The notes under the pieces: model-generated
The model's database searches: none
What the model was told of the DNA's origin: nothing
What the model saw: the letters and a program-made list of their open reading frames with translations, nothing else
Program-made: the position numbers and the translations under genes
Source: Magnolia sinica
Lineage: Eukaryota; Streptophyta; Magnoliopsida; Magnoliales; Magnoliaceae
Length of the DNA stretch: 64,000 bases
Direction of reading: 5' to 3'
Assembly: GCF_029962835.1 (NCBI RefSeq)
Contig: NC_080584.1
Location: 80,008,862-80,072,861, forward strand
Part shown: one piece after another, positions 45,061 through 56,499 of the stretch
Layout of the letters: every line of letters starts with the position of its first letter
Position numbering within the stretch: position 1 is the stretch's first letter

Positions 45061-45130
45061 TCTTCCTCTTACTTCGGTGGTAGACTCTCAAGAGTTTCAA
45101 CACCTAGTCAAGGATCTCCAATTATACTGA
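45061..45130 (+). mobile_element. SINE fragment (tRNA-like head)
   Basis: GGTGGTAGACTCTCAAGAGT followed by TTCAACACCTAGTCAAGGATC matches the inverse of the SINE at 54531-54640. The 3' part is lost or unrecognisable. Confidence 0.45.
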
Positions 45131-45880
45131 CTTTAGGACACCAAAAACTAGTGAGGAGTAAGCTTGAGACACTTGCATTGTTGGATCGCTAGATCCGATT
45201 GTGGGAGTGCCAATAACGGGCACATAGAACCCTATTAAAGATTTATCAAGCCATCCATCCATTGATTTCCAAATCAATTAGTAATATCGGACCCTTATAG
45301 AATCACCATCCACTCAATCTACAACTAACATGGAGTGGTCTAACACTTGAACACAATAATTGAATAATCTTATCTATATGGATGATATGGAGGCTCATCT
45401 AAGCTAGACTATGAACCCTTATGGCATTAAGATCGAACTAGGAAGCTATATGACCGTCGGATGGATGGAAATCATAGTTTGAACCCAAAAACAAACGTTG
45501 TGTAACCCATTTGGTTAAAATAACATCAGTTTAAAATAAATAGTGGCCCTGGGTGGCTCACTAGTTAGATGAACAGTTCTTATCACGAGAGTGGACCACA
45601 TACCACCTTGAATCGATGATAACTAGCACTTAATGACCATAATTCAAATGATATGGCCCACCTAAGTCATGGATTTGCCTCAGCCTTTAGGCTGGGTCCT
45701 TAATCGAGCTAACACAAAAAATGAATGGAGTGGATTTGTTAGGACCACCTCTGTGGGCCCCACCTTGATGCATGTGCACGTGGAGTGTGTGCACTCACTA
45801 TGCACTGGACCAGGAAACTTGGTCAATCGGATTTGACTCGATGAAAATGGCAAAAACAGCATAGGCTTTTACCGCCCGCG
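45131..45880. other. Non-genic sequence with a fold-back fragment
   Basis: No gene. 45640-45800 carries words of the second fold-back type (TGGCCCACCTAAGTCATGG, CTGTGGGCCCCACCTTGATG). Confidence 0.4.
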
Positions 45881-45889
45881 TCCGGACGA

Positions 45890-46186
45890 ATGGACAATGT
45901 CTGTTTGGGAGGATCGTGGCCCATCATCATGGCCTATATTCATGATCTAACCGTCCACTTCACTGGGAAGTTATGGACGACCATAAGGATGGTCGATCCA
46001 CCCGTTGGATCACGCATGTGTGCATGCAAACTCAAGCGCAATAGCGTTGTGCATGGACAGATCTTCCGAAAACGGAAAAATATGTTCTTCTTGCCATTCC
46101 ATGATGGCAATCTGCACGAAACCTACTCCTCAGATCCTAGCGATCCATTCGAGCAGATCTTAGCCCTCTATGCTAGGGCTTCTTAG
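45890..46186 (+). CDS. Orphan open frame, 98 aa, unrecognised
   Basis: The stretch has a more even base composition than its surroundings, and the frame runs unbroken. The predicted product ends FFLPFHDGNLHETYSSDPSD, then PFEQILALYARAS. I do not recognise a family. It could be a decayed exon, a captured gene fragment or chance. There is no splice model, and the frame's start overlaps a GGACGAATGGAC-type fold-back word. It is immediately followed by the left end of a MITE (46186 on). Low confidence that it is a gene. Confidence 0.15.
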   Translation: MDNVCLGGSWPIIMAYIHDLTVHFTGKLWTTIRMVDPPVGSRMCACKLKRNSVVHGQIFRKRKNMFFLPFHDGNLHETYSSDPSDPFEQILALYARAS

Positions 46187-46890
46187 GGCCCTATTTGATT
46201 TTTCATGCGATAGGTAGTTACTTGGTAAATGAGTAATAATTACTTACCCAAGTAATTACAGCATTGGAAACAATGCAGATGTGACTGCTTAACTTTTGGG
46301 CACTAGAACAGAGGATGGTTGCCAAATGAATGTAGGGCCCACTATGATGTATGTGGCTTATCCACACCGTTCATCCTATATGTCAACCTCATTTAGTATA
46401 CGAACCCAAAAATGAGGTGGATCCAAAGCTCAAGTGGACCACACCACTGGAAACTATGATAAATCATTCATCCATCGTTAAATACTTCATGAGACTCCTA
46501 GATACTTTAGATGAAGCTGATATTTGTGTTTTCCTCTTATCGCTTGTATGACGTTATGAAGGGTTCAGATGACAAATAAACTCCGATGTGGGCCTGGTGA
46601 AAGAAATAGCTTTCAATGGTGGATGTTTCATCGACACTATTTCCTTTGGTGTGGGCCAATTGAGCGTTGGATGCCTCTGTTTTCAGCTGATGCCCCAAAA
46701 TGTTCATCTAAAATGGATAAATGGCATGGATATGTCAAATATATCAAAGTGCGGCCCACAAATTTCAGTCACCTTTTTTGTACGATTTTACAAAGCAAAA
46801 ATACAACCTAGCTATCAAACACGTTCAATAGTAATAATTAGTCAATTACCATGTATTTACCATTACAATGGAAAATCAAACAGCCCTAGT
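46186..46890. mobile_element. MITE with GGGCCCTATTTGATTTTT ends, split by a fold-back element
   Basis: The left end TTAGGGCCCTATTTGATTTT (about 46187) and right end GAAAATCAAACAGCCCTAG (about 46870) are inverted. Subterminal TAATAATTACTTACC / GTAATAATTAGTCAATTACC also pair roughly. Between them sits the fold-back element 46330-46770, so the MITE is the host. Confidence 0.6.
46330..46770. repeat. GGGCCCACC fold-back element
   Basis: Left arm GTAGGGCCCACTATGATGTA (46333) and right arm GTCAAATATATCAAAGTGCG, GCCCACAAATTT. Interior with GAGGTGGATCCAAAGCTCAA and AGCTGATATTTGTGTTTTCC. Confidence 0.65.
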
Positions 46891-47392
46891 AGCCAAACCA
46901 AGTTACACCGGCTACCACTGTTGAAGCCAAACAATTAAGAGATGTTAATGGTCGTCCATTTGGTGGGTTCCACAAGTCCCTAGAGGCTAATCCGGGCTTT
47001 TCAAACATTCCATGTCAGGTGATGAACCGTCTAATGAGAAACCACCATGGATGGGTCCATCATCAAATAAATCACAGTGCAGCCCACAAATTTAAGTCAC
47101 CTTTTTTGTACGATTTTACAAAGCAGAAATACAACCTGGTTATCAAACATGTTCAATAGTAATAATTAGTCATTTACCGTGTATTTACCATTACAATGGA
47201 AAATCAAATAGGCCCTAGTAGCCAAAGCAAGTTACACCCGCTACCACTGTTGAAGCCAAACAATTAAGAGATGTTAATGGTCTCCATTTGGTGGGTTCCA
47301 CAAGTCCCTAGGGACTAATCCGGGCCTTTCTAACATTCCATGTCAGGTGATGAACCATCTAATGAGAAACCACCATGGATGGGTCCATCGTC
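46751..47392. repeat. 328-bp tandem duplication
   Basis: Copy 1 (46751-47078) and copy 2 (47079 to about 47392) begin GCGGCCCACAAATTTCAGTC and GCAGCCCACAAATTTAAGTC. They stay nearly identical through TTTTTTGTACGATTTTACAA, the MITE right end, GGTGGGTTCCACAAGTCCCT and ACCACCATGGATGGGTCCAT. The low divergence implies a recent duplication that includes the right end of the preceding MITE. Confidence 0.9.
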
Positions 47393-48380
47393 TTACTCGT
47401 TTGAACGAGAAACCCATCATCGCATTGTGGGGCCCATTTGCTAATTTGGGTCATTCAAACGATGGCTAAGATTACCAAAAACCAGCCCATGTGATCGGAT
47501 TACAATGATGCAAGTTTAAGTGGCCGAAATCAACCAATTTTGGTAACAAAAATCTCAAAGCTAAGCCCAGAATTAACTCCCGATCTCGTAACTAATCTTT
47601 GATTAGTTTGATTCAAAACTACTTACACTAGGGGCGATAGAGCCTATAAGAAGGCTTGTTAGTGCAACCCATTCAAAAAAAAAGAAGAAAGAAAGAAAAA
47701 AAGGGAATGAGAAGTAGAGTCGCGGTGCCGTTCTCCTCGCTGTCGCACTAGGGTGACTCGGACTGAGTTTAGTTTGAATGCACAACCTGTTTGGTCGTCA
47801 GAGAAGCAGTAAGAAGGAAGGAGGAATAGGCAATGAGAGAGAAGAAGAAAGAAAAATGAGAGAGAGGTAGAGGGATGCTGCTACTGCTGCCGCACTAGCT
47901 CGACTCGAGCTGAGTCTTGTGTTGGGTCCAGTCATTGCTGGAAACAGCAGAGGAAGAGGAAAAAAGCAAGTAAGGAGGAAGCAGAAGAGAAGGGAAAAAG
48001 GGGTGCTGGTTTGGTTTGGGTTGCTGCCTGAGTTGCCACCCATTAACTCGCTAGGCCTGGGTCGCCGGCTAGGTGCCGATTGAGTAGAGAAGTAGAGGGA
48101 AAGCGAGAAAGAGATAGATGGAAGGAAGATAGAAGAGATAAAGTGAAAGGAGGGAAAGAAGAAGGAAGAGAATCGGGGAGGAAAATAAGAGGACAAGTGT
48201 CACGCCCAAACTCGAGAACCAGGCTCACAAAATTCCTGACTACCAAATCTGAGGCCGATAGCCTCTGTAGTACCCCATTCTTGGCTCTCAGCTCCCATGC
48301 GCCAGCTTCCAATCTGGGATCTTACAAGGAGGATTATCAAGGTAATTTTCTTTTATAAAGGAGTATAATCACAAGTGTAC
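47393..48380. other. Non-genic purine-rich block
   Basis: 47650-48190 is dominated by GAAGAAGGA/GAGAGAG words, with interspersed GCTGCTACTGCTGCCGC and ACTCGAGCTGAGTC. Similar style to 5.1-5.6 kb. The serine/phenylalanine-rich frames on the minus strand (47798-48312) and the arginine/lysine-rich frame on the plus strand (48080-48358) come from this composition and carry no domain. Confidence 0.45.
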
Positions 48381-49106
48381 TAATGCAGGGAAGGACGTGA
48401 GGTCGAGCACCGTCTTCTGCAAGAGGATAACTATTCCAAATCCGCAGAACTTCTCTGGACTCCTCACAACGACTTCTTGAATTCACGAGGAAAGAAAGCA
48501 GAAAATAGAAATAAATTCTAATAAATTCAAAATTGATTGATGAATGAATAAAAATGAGTTCACAACCCTTTAAATATAGGGGTACCAAGCAATGAGAAAG
48601 AAATCAAAATTAAACTACAACTAAAACTCTTAGAGTTCACAACTTACTATAAATAGTAAACTTACTATTTATAGACGGCTGTGATGTTTACTAGTGCGCA
48701 AGGTTTTCGGCCAAAAATAGTAAGCATCCTATTTGGCTTCACCAAACCGTTCTCCTAATTTTTCTAAGCTCTTTTCACGTTGGACGCAACTCCTAACGCC
48801 TAACGGATGAAGAGTTATAATCAAACTAAAACTTATTATTTATAGTAAAAACGAAATTAAAATAGGGAAACGACCGTCGATCTAGCGGTATTTCGTAAAT
48901 CTGGCTTGGGTAACCTGGTGTAGCGGGGTTGGTTGGCTAAAGTAGCTCGTTCTACCCCAAAATCATATATTTTACGTCAAATAACTCATTCCGGATTGCG
49001 AGATATGCTCGATTTAAGGTCCGATGGTGTAGATCACTTCTGTCGTCGGCCGAGCCTTTTTTGATCCATCTTGGCCATGTAACTGTTTGTGACCCACTCT
49101 ACATCA
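48381..49106 (+). mobile_element. Solo LTR, family S1, copy 3
   Basis: 726-bp unit corresponding end to end to 7916-8617 and 11901-12611, closing CTCTACATCA. It is flanked by a perfect 5-bp repeat TGTAC (48376-48380, 49107-49111). No internal region. Confidence 0.85.
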
Positions 49107-49111
49107 TGTAC

Positions 49112-49500
49112 CTAAGTCACCAAAACATCATCACTACATATTCAATAATATAATATTTGAGCACAGTGTTGAAAGAAAAATACATAATATAACAAAGCTT
49201 CAAAAGATCGGGCACATGCTCCTATCTCAATGCTGCTACGATCTAACATGACCTACATGTAATGAACGTGCATAAGCTTATTATGAAGTTTAAAGAGTGT
49301 GTACATGTGTGCGCAATGCATGTGTCAAGCATATAAATGTAAGAGTAAGCGAAATGATATAACTGACAAGTCCATAAATACCATCGGCTCTATCCAGGCT
49401 ATGCGAAGCAAAGACACACTAGGTCAAATGTCATATACTAAATATGTGATGTAATATGTAAATCCTAACAATTCCATCAATACCATCAGCCCTATCCAGG
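49112..49500. other. Non-genic sequence
   Basis: No structure except CATCGGCTCTATCCAGGCTA and a second CATCAGCCCTATCCAGGCTA about 105 bp later (near 49382 and 49486), a diverged direct repeat. Confidence 0.4.
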
Positions 49501-49865
49501 CTATGCGATGTAATCGCAAGTAGATCACATCACATAAAACAATGTTGATTGAACACGTACCATTAAAAACTACCTAAGGCCCACTGGAATTTTTATTAGC
49601 CATCCAAGTTGTTGATTAGGTCACACATCCCTTGATAAAGGAAAAACGCAAATATCAACTTCATCCAAAAAATTTGTGGCCCCCACAAGTTTTTAATGAA
49701 GCCGATCAATCACCACGACTTCCTGTGTCCAATTGAAATTTCGATCTCCCTCGGCTTTTGACTCTACCTAAAATAATAGCAAAATGAATGGATGGTACAG
49801 ATAAAACACATACATTATAGTGGGCCCATCGCGTGCCATCCAATTACTGACGGCCTTAATAGGCA
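49500..49865. repeat. GGGCCCACC fold-back element, left arm missing
   Basis: Core words (AACAATGTTGATTGAACACG, AAAAACGCAAATATCAACTT) lead to the right arm ACATACATTATAGTGGGCCC and the terminus GGCAATCCACGTCCC. Confidence 0.55.
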
Positions 49866-49869
49866 ATCC

Positions 49870-50345
49870 ACGTCCCTCATAGAGCATATTAGACACTGGC
49901 CTCGCCCAAGATGGTGTGGCCCTTACCGCTGGGTTACGGTGGACCCCACCTTGATGTATGTATTTTTCAGATTATTTTAGAGCATTATCAGAAAAATAAA
50001 GCATATCAAATTATCAGGTCGACCATACCATTAGAAACAATGGTGATTGACTGGTAATGAGCTTCAAAAGTTTTGGATGAAGCAGATTTTCTTTGTCCCT
50101 TCATCCAAGCTTACCTGACCATATCAATAGATTGGATGATAAATAAACAGTACTAAAATATTAAAGTGTGCCCTAAGAAGTTTTTAATGGTAGGATGGTC
50201 AATCACAACTGTTTCTTATGGTAAGGTCCACCTAATAATTTGATCTGCTTCATTTTTGGAAAAATGCCCAGAAATGATAACTGTTGAACTGCGTGGATAC
50301 ATGATACGTACATCAACGTGAGCCCTGCAGTAACCTTTGAGAGTG
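49870..50345. repeat. GGGCCCACC fold-back element, CTGGCCTCGC subtype
   Basis: The left arm CTGGCCTCGCCCAAGATGGT leads to GTGGACCCCACCTTGATGTA. The right arm GATACGTACATCAACGTGAG is followed by CCCTGCAGTAACCTTTGAG. The next copy follows without a gap. Confidence 0.65.
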
Positions 50346-50885
50346 GATCAAGTGAGACCCTGGCCTCACTCAGGACAGTGCAGCACTTACCGTGGGGCCC
50401 ACCTTGGTGTATGTATTTTATATCAGCACTGTTCATCCATTTTTTAGGATCTTTTTAGGATACAATCTCAAAACTGAAGCAGATCCAATTATCAGGTGAA
50501 CCATTTCATTGAAAACAATGGTGATTGACCATTAATGGACCACAAAATTTTTGGATCAAATTGATATTTTATTTTTCCCTTCATCCAAGCTTATGTGATC
50601 TTATCAACAAATTAGATGCAAAATAAACACAACGAAAACATTAAGGTGTGCCCTAAGAAATTTTTAATGATAAGGTGTTCAATCACCACCATTTCATATG
50701 GTATGGTCCAACTGAGAATTGGATCTGCATCATTTTTGGGATAATAACCTAAAATCATACAGAGAAACAGATGAGCAATGTGAATACAAAATAAATACAT
50801 TGGCATGAGTCGCACGGCAAGCCTGCACTGTCTTGAGTGGGGCCGGAGTCTCGCACCACCGCGCATGCGAGCGGATTAGGTACTA
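50345..50885. repeat. GGGCCCACC fold-back element, CTGGCCTCAC subtype
   Basis: The left arm GAGACCCTGGCCTCACTCAG leads to CTTACCGTGGGGCCCACC. The right arm AAGCCTGCACTGTCTTGAGT, GGGGCCGGAGTCTCGCACC is its inverse, including the copy-specific ACAGTGCAG / CTGCACTGT segment. The right end GCGGATTAGGTACTATCCC is the family terminus. Confidence 0.7.
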
Positions 50886-51480
50886 TCCCTGCCTGTTTGG
50901 AGCTCGGTCCATGGAGGTTTCAAGGGCCACTGAGCTGCCACTGTGATGTATGAACTTTATCCACACCGTCCATCCATTTTTTTCATGTTATTTTAGATTA
51001 TTATAACAAAAATAGAGAAGATTCAAGTCTCAAATGGGACACACGGTCAGAATTAAATTCCTACCATTGAAAAATTCTTAGGGACCACTAAAGTTTTGGA
51101 TCAGGATGGTATTTGTTTTTTCACTTCATCCTGGTGTATATGACCATGTCAACAGGTTGGATGGAAAATAAATGACATAGTAGTCCTAAGAAGGTTTCAA
51201 TGGTAGGCGTCCTTAGCAACTATGCTTCCTATGGTGTGGTCCATCTGAGCCATGGATCTGTCTTATTTTTGGTCTAATACTCTATAATGATATAGAAAAA
51301 GGGACGGACTGGATCTGTCTTATTTTTGGTCTAATACTCGATGATGATATAGAAAAAGGGACGGACAGTGTGAATAAAAATAAAACATCACGGTGGCTCC
51401 TCAGTGGCCCTCAGAGTCTCCTCCTGTCCCAAGCTTGGACAGCGGGTTAGTACCTAATCCACGCCGGGAGTATTAGGCGC
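50885..51480. repeat. GGGCCCACC fold-back element with 57-bp duplication
   Basis: The left arm GGTTTCAAGGGCCACTGAGC pairs with the right arm GGTGGCTCCTCAGTGGCCC. The right end is GTACCTAATCCACGCC. GGATCTGTCTTATTTTTGGT occurs at 51254 and 51311, a 57-bp tandem duplication that reaches GGGACGGAC. Confidence 0.7.
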
Positions 51481-52000
51481 AGATTAAGTACCACAACCAT
51501 GTTCAAGGTGGGGACAGCAGGGGCTTAGAGGGGCCACTGTTATGTATAGCTTTTATCTTCATTGTTCATCCATTTTTACATGTTCACCACCAGAAAAAAA
51601 AGAAAAAAAGAGTTCATCAAAGTCTCGAAAGGTCCACACCACATAAAGCAGGAGTACTGAGGACATCCACCATTGAAACCTTCTTAAGGCCCACTGTGTT
51701 GTTTATTTTCTGTCCAACGCGATGAAGTGGAAAAACAAATATTATCTTGATCCAAAACTTCTATAGTCCAAAAGAGTTTTTCAACGCTAGGAATTTTATC
51801 CCCACTATGTGGTCCACTTGAGTCTTGTATTTTCATTATTTTTTAGATTATGATTTAAAATGATATGAACAAAATGAATGGACAGTGTGGATGAAATCCA
51901 AGCATCACAGTGGCCCCTAACAGCCTTTCTCTCCCGAGCTAGGAACATGCGAAGGATAGTACCTAATCCGCGCCCTGTGCCAAACAGAGGATCCAGATTC
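51480..52000. repeat. GGGCCCACC fold-back element, AGGGGCC subtype
   Basis: Left end GGCGCAGATTAAGTACCACA, arm CAGGGGCTTAGAGGGGCCAC; right arm CAGTGGCCCCTAACAGCC and end GTACCTAATCCGCGCC. The core motif GGGCCCACC is replaced in both arms by GGGGCCACTG. Confidence 0.7.
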
Positions 52001-52835
52001 CCCTTTCCTTGAGTTAATAAATGACACGTGTAATCTGCTTAGAGAATCAAATAACTTCCCTCGTTAAAAACAATCGCTTCGATTTCTGCAGATTCTCTTC
52101 CCAAACAGCTGCCTACATACGACCCTGGTTAATTGCAACGCTTCCCTGTAAACTTGGCTGTACCATCAGTGAATCCGGACCATTCAATATAAGGAATGAA
52201 TTGGTTGGAGGATTTTAGACTTCTAACTATGGATTTTCCGTTTAACTGAGGAGCAATAAACATTTCTAATCTTGCAATGGATAGATCCGATACCTAGCAC
52301 TACCCGATTGGCAAGTTTTCCTATCATAGGCCATCCATGGCTATAACCGTCAATTTATAATGGCCCATACATGATAGGGACCCACCTTGATGGACAAGCT
52401 GGTTCGTTGATTGTACAGCCACTTGTACGGCGACCGAAGGAAAAAACCAGGGAGCGTTCATCTCAACGAATCAAGTACACTTGCATGGTTGCTACATTAA
52501 AAATATAATGAGTTAATTTTTTATTTTTTTTTCCTACATTGGACTCCGGTTGTCCACCATATGTCGCCTCTGTGGGGCCCACGTGGTAAGATCGTCTGAT
52601 GATCCAGCTGTCCATCTTCTTGATGCTCGGCTATGATTTATGAAAGTTACACTGACCTTGTGACTCCTACCATTGCCATGTGTAGATAATGCAGAATGAT
52701 GAAAAATAAATTTTCAATGGCTCATATTTAAAACTTCAGAAACCAATGTTTACGATTTCAATTGTTATGTCCAACAAGATGGACAGTTCCAAATATCGAA
52801 TTATATCTGCATGTGTGCCTCATGTGATAATACAT
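52000..52835. other. Non-genic sequence
   Basis: No gene or repeat terminus recognised. The frame 52021-52218 lacks a known motif. Confidence 0.4.
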
Positions 52836-52839
52836 GGTG

Positions 52840-53445
52840 CTGATTCTGGGACGCTGATTGACCACCGACCCTGCCACTAGCCAATGGTTAGTGGTCGGTG
52901 CTCTGTGGGCCCCATCATGATATGTTTCATCCATGCGGTCCAACCGTTTTTCCAGATCATTTTATGGTATGAACCTAAAAATGAGGTATATTGAAATCTC
53001 AAGTGGACCACATCTCAGGAAAACGTGTTGATTGAAAGCTCACCGTTAAAAGGTTCTTTGGGCATAGAAGTTTTGGATCAAGCTGATATTTGTTTTTGTT
53101 TTTTTTCCCTTCATCCTGGTCTTTATGACCTAATCAACAGGTTAGATGTGAAATAAACATTACAGTGGGCATAATCACTAGGTTAGATGTGAAATAAACA
53201 TTACAGTGGGCAGTATAAGGATTTTAATGGTGGACATTCAGTCACCACTGTTTTCCTACGGTGTGGTTCGCCTGAGATTTAGATCTGGGTCATTTTTTGG
53301 ATTAAGAATTAAAATGATATTTAAAAATGGATGGACGGCGTGGATATAACAATAAATAATGGTGGGGCCCACAGAGCACCGACCACTCAGTAGCCACCTG
53401 GCTAGTGGCAGGGTCACTAGTCAAACCGCGCGCCTGGTTCGGAGT
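52840..53445. repeat. GGGCCCACC fold-back element, TGCCACTAGCC subtype
   Basis: Left end GGGACGCTGATTGACCACCG, ACCCTGCCACTAGCC, GTGGTCGGTGCTCTGTGGGC. The right side is the inverse: CCCACAGAGCACCGACCACT, GGCTAGTGGCAGGGTCACTA, GTCAAACCGCGCGCC. A 41-bp tandem duplication (GGTTAGATGTGAAATAAACA at 53140 and 53181) lies in the interior. Confidence 0.8.
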
Positions 53446-54148
53446 CGTGACGTGCAGAAACGGCGAAACGAATTCAAGTAAAAAAAAAAAAAAAAAAACT
53501 GGTTGTTTCTTTCTTTTTGCTTTGGAAGTCAGAAGAATCTCCACCACTCTTCCAAGTGAGCTTTTTCTCTCTTTTTCGCTCTCATTTCTCTGCAATCTTC
53601 AAATCCCATATGAATTATGTAATGATTCTTTCCGTATGAAAATTCAGGTTTCTTCTGTTCGGGGAAGAGATTTCTCATTTTCTTAATTCAGGTTTCTTCT
53701 GTTTGGGGAAGAGATTTCTCATTTTCTTCTCTTTTTATTTTTATTTTTATTTTTTAAATTTTGTTTCTCTGAAAATGGTTTCTCTGTTGTTGGGTGTTTT
53801 CTTTGGAAGTATTCCATTTTTTCCTATCAGAGAAAGAAATAGATTTGGATGGTGAAATGACGAAAATGCCCTTTGGAAATTTGTTTTCCTAAAAATTTGG
53901 AGCGAGAAATGTGGGGCCCACAAGGTGCGTGTATGAAATCCAACCCGTCCAACAGTCGCGCCTTGCCATGAATTTCCCATTTGGCTGGTCGGCCTAATTT
54001 TTTTTTGGGTCATCTGATTACCATGGCAGTGTGCTTCATTTGGACGGTTTGGATTTCATATGCTCACCACTTGGGTCTCTCATGATTCTCGAACAAAGGT
54101 GAAGGGTATTTTGGTCATTTCATTCTTCAAAAAGCATCCTTTGGACGG
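53446..54148. other. Non-genic stretch with a 44-bp tandem duplication
   Basis: AATTCAGGTTTCTTCTGTTC starts a 44-bp unit at 53641 that is repeated at 53685 with one visible change. An A-run lies at 53480-53498 and a T-run at 53998-54006. No supported gene; the frames crossing here are low-complexity. Confidence 0.5.
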
Positions 54149-54846
54149 TAATAATGGTGGATTGGGTGAGACCCCGGACTCACCCTCAGACGGTGTGGCC
54201 ACTACCGTGGGGCTTACCTTGATGTATGTATTCTCTATCCGCACCGTCCATTAGTTTTTCCATATCATTTTATGGATTTATCCAAAAAATTAAGAAGATC
54301 CATTTGTTAGGTGGACCATACCATAGGAAAGAGTGGTGATTGAATGCTTTACCGTTAAAAACTTCTTAGGGCGACCTTTAATGTTTCTGCAGTGTTTGTT
54401 TGCCATCCAATCTGTTGACAGGGTCACGTAAGCGTGGATGAAGGGAACGACCTTTAATGTTTCTGCAGTGTTTGTTTGCCATCCAATCTGTTGATAGGGT
54501 CACGTAAGCGTGGATGAAGGGAAAAAAAAATATCACGCACACACACCCCTACACACTCAGGCCGTAGTGGGATTTCACCACCTATGGTACTCGAACCCTC
54601 GACCAGGTGTTGAAACTCCCGAGACTCTACAACTGGAGTACAAACAAATATCAGCTTGATACAAAATTTTTGTTGCTTATTAATGGTCAATCACCCCTGT
54701 ACGATATGACATGGTGCATCTGATAATTGGATCTGCTTCATTTTTTGAGATAACGACGTAAAATGATCTGAAATAAAGGATGGACTACGTGCATATAGAA
54801 TACACACATCAAAGTGGGGTCATGGTAAGGGTCGTACCTACTCGAG
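54149..54846. repeat. GGGCCCACC fold-back element, larger part; right end displaced to 63940-63985
   Basis: Left end GGATTGGGTGAGACCCCGGA, CTCACCCTCAGACGGTGTGG, CCGTGGGGCTTACC. The right arm runs to GGTAAGGGTCGTACCTACTC, where the copia element begins. The missing inverse of the left end (GGGTGAGTCCGGGGTCTTAC, CTAATCCGCC) is found beyond the 3' LTR. A 76-bp tandem duplication (CGACCTTTAATGTTTCTGC at 54372 and 54448) and a SINE lie inside. Confidence 0.75.
54531..54640 (-). mobile_element. tRNA-derived SINE
   Basis: On the minus strand: CTCCAGTTGTAGAGTCTCGG, GAGTTTCAACACCTGGTCGA, GGGTTCGAGTACC. The last contains a good RNA polymerase III B box (GGTTCGAGTNC). The unit ends in a GT-rich tail, GGGTGTGTGTGCGTGAT. 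It sits next to an A-run in the interior of a fold-back element whose own sequence (AACAAATATCAGCTTGAT) continues on the far side. A related fragment lies at 45061-45130. Confidence 0.6.
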
Positions 54847-55341
54847 TGTTGGACGTAGGCCAGTGGGGCCCACTGGTGAGCAATCACTAGTGGGTGAGTC
54901 CCACGTGTTAAGGCTTTCTCCGGCTTTCTTTTTCATTCGGTTGAGATTTCAAATTCAACTTTGAATTTGAAATATGATAAGAGATAGAGATTTGACCGGA
55001 TAATATGGTTTCATCCTATTTCATCCGATCTCTCCCTCATTTCCTATAAAAAGGGATGCGTTCTCTCTCTCGCATTACATAATTATACGAAATACCGAGA
55101 GTATATAGAGAGATATAGTGTGCATGGTAGTCTGTCCATCTTAGCTTGTCCTTGGGACGATTTGATCCATAGATCGCAATCCGGGACTACTATATACCGT
55201 AGGATCAGAGGTGTGAATAGTTCCATCTGCTCCAGTAGTAGATAGGCGGGCCGTTGGAACGTCAATCTTCTGCTTTATAAAGGTTCCCAACATCGTGTAG
55301 ACCGTCAGATCTTGAGGGCTCACCTTCCGCGCTTCCTAACA
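54847..55341 (+). repeat. Copia 5' LTR
   Basis: Starts TGTTGGACGTAGGCCAGTGG and ends GCGCTTCCTAACA. Contains a TATA-like TATAAAAAGGGATGCG at about 55045, the likely transcription start region of the family. Confidence 0.93.
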
Positions 55342-55342
55342 G

Positions 55343-55354
55343 TGGTATCAAAGC
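55343..55354 (+). other. Copia primer-binding site
   Basis: TGGTATCAAAGC lies two bases after the LTR and matches the usual initiator-tRNA-Met site TGGTATCAGAGC except at one position. Confidence 0.85.
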
Positions 55355-55362
55355 ATATTTAA

Positions 55363-56318
55363 CGGCGGATCTCCGATTATATTCATCTAAAAAGGTAAGT
55401 AACCCATCCTTTTTTTTGGATTGGAATCCATGTTTTACGAATGGTATCAAATCAGCATGTGTACGGTGGATTAGTTTTTTGTATACACATATGCCATGTG
55501 CATGTAAGCCCGATTATGATGGACCAAGATGATCATGTAGATTTTTATGATTCCACACATCTTAATGTACAACATGTAATTGGTTTATGGAATAGTCCAC
55601 ATATTGTACCCCATGCGTGTACATCATATCCACCAATAGTTGTTTAATAGAAATACATCAACTAATAGTTATTATATTGAACTACACCACTTAAAGGCAT
55701 GCTCACCTACGCACCTTTACTCACGTGTCATTGGTGTCGAATCCGAATGGTCAATAAGATGCGGAATCCCATGAAACCTCAGGAGGTGAATTTTTACACT
55801 GATCTAAGATTCTAGTAGGCCATAGCAAAGAGAAATTCAACGGTAGATCTCCGATTATATTCATCTAAAAAGGTAAGTAACCCATCCTTTTTTTTTGGAT
55901 TGGAATTCATGTTTTACGAATGGTATCAAATCAGCATGTGTACGGTGGATTAGTTTTTTGTATACACATATGCCATGTGCATGTAAGCCCGATTATGATG
56001 GACCAAGATGATCATGTAGATCTTTATGATTCCATACATCTTAATGTACAACATGTAATTGGTTTATGGAATGGTCCACATATTGTACCCCATGCGTGTA
56101 CATCATATCCACCAATAGTTGTTTAATAGAAATACATCCACTAATAGTTGTTGTATTGAACTACACCACTTAAAGGCATGCTCACCTACGCACCTTTACT
56201 CACGTGTCATTGGTGTCGAATCCGAATGGTCAATAAGATGCGGAATCCCATGAAACCTCAGGAGGTGAATTTTCACACTGATCTAAGATTCTAGTGGGCC
56301 ATAGCAAAGAGAAATTCA
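55363..56318. repeat. 478-bp tandem duplication in the copia leader
   Basis: Copy 1 (55363-55840) and copy 2 (55841 to about 56318) are nearly identical from CGGCGGATCTCCGATTATAT to GCCATAGCAAAGAGAAATTC. The 68-aa frames at 55441-55647 and 55920-56126 are the same chance frame in both copies. Confidence 0.9.
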
Positions 56319-56499
56319 AATTGAGGGAAGAAAATGTTTGAATTTGTAATGGCCCACCAAAGTTTTGGTTCAAAGTAAAAATTGGTACCAGGGGATTTCA
56401 TGAGGTTCTGCTTCATGTGGAACGTTCAGATTTATAAGACTCATCAGATGTGATGAGTTATTAAAAAAAATTAAAAAAAAATTAAAAAAAATAGCTTAT

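Noticed and set aside
47798-48358. Serine/phenylalanine-rich and basic frames of 89-132 aa on both strands
   Set aside because: They mirror a GAAGAGAGG-rich low-complexity block; no domain or splice context.
55441-56126. Two near-identical 68-aa open frames as a gene pair
   Set aside because: They are the same chance frame in both copies of a 478-bp tandem duplication in the copia leader.
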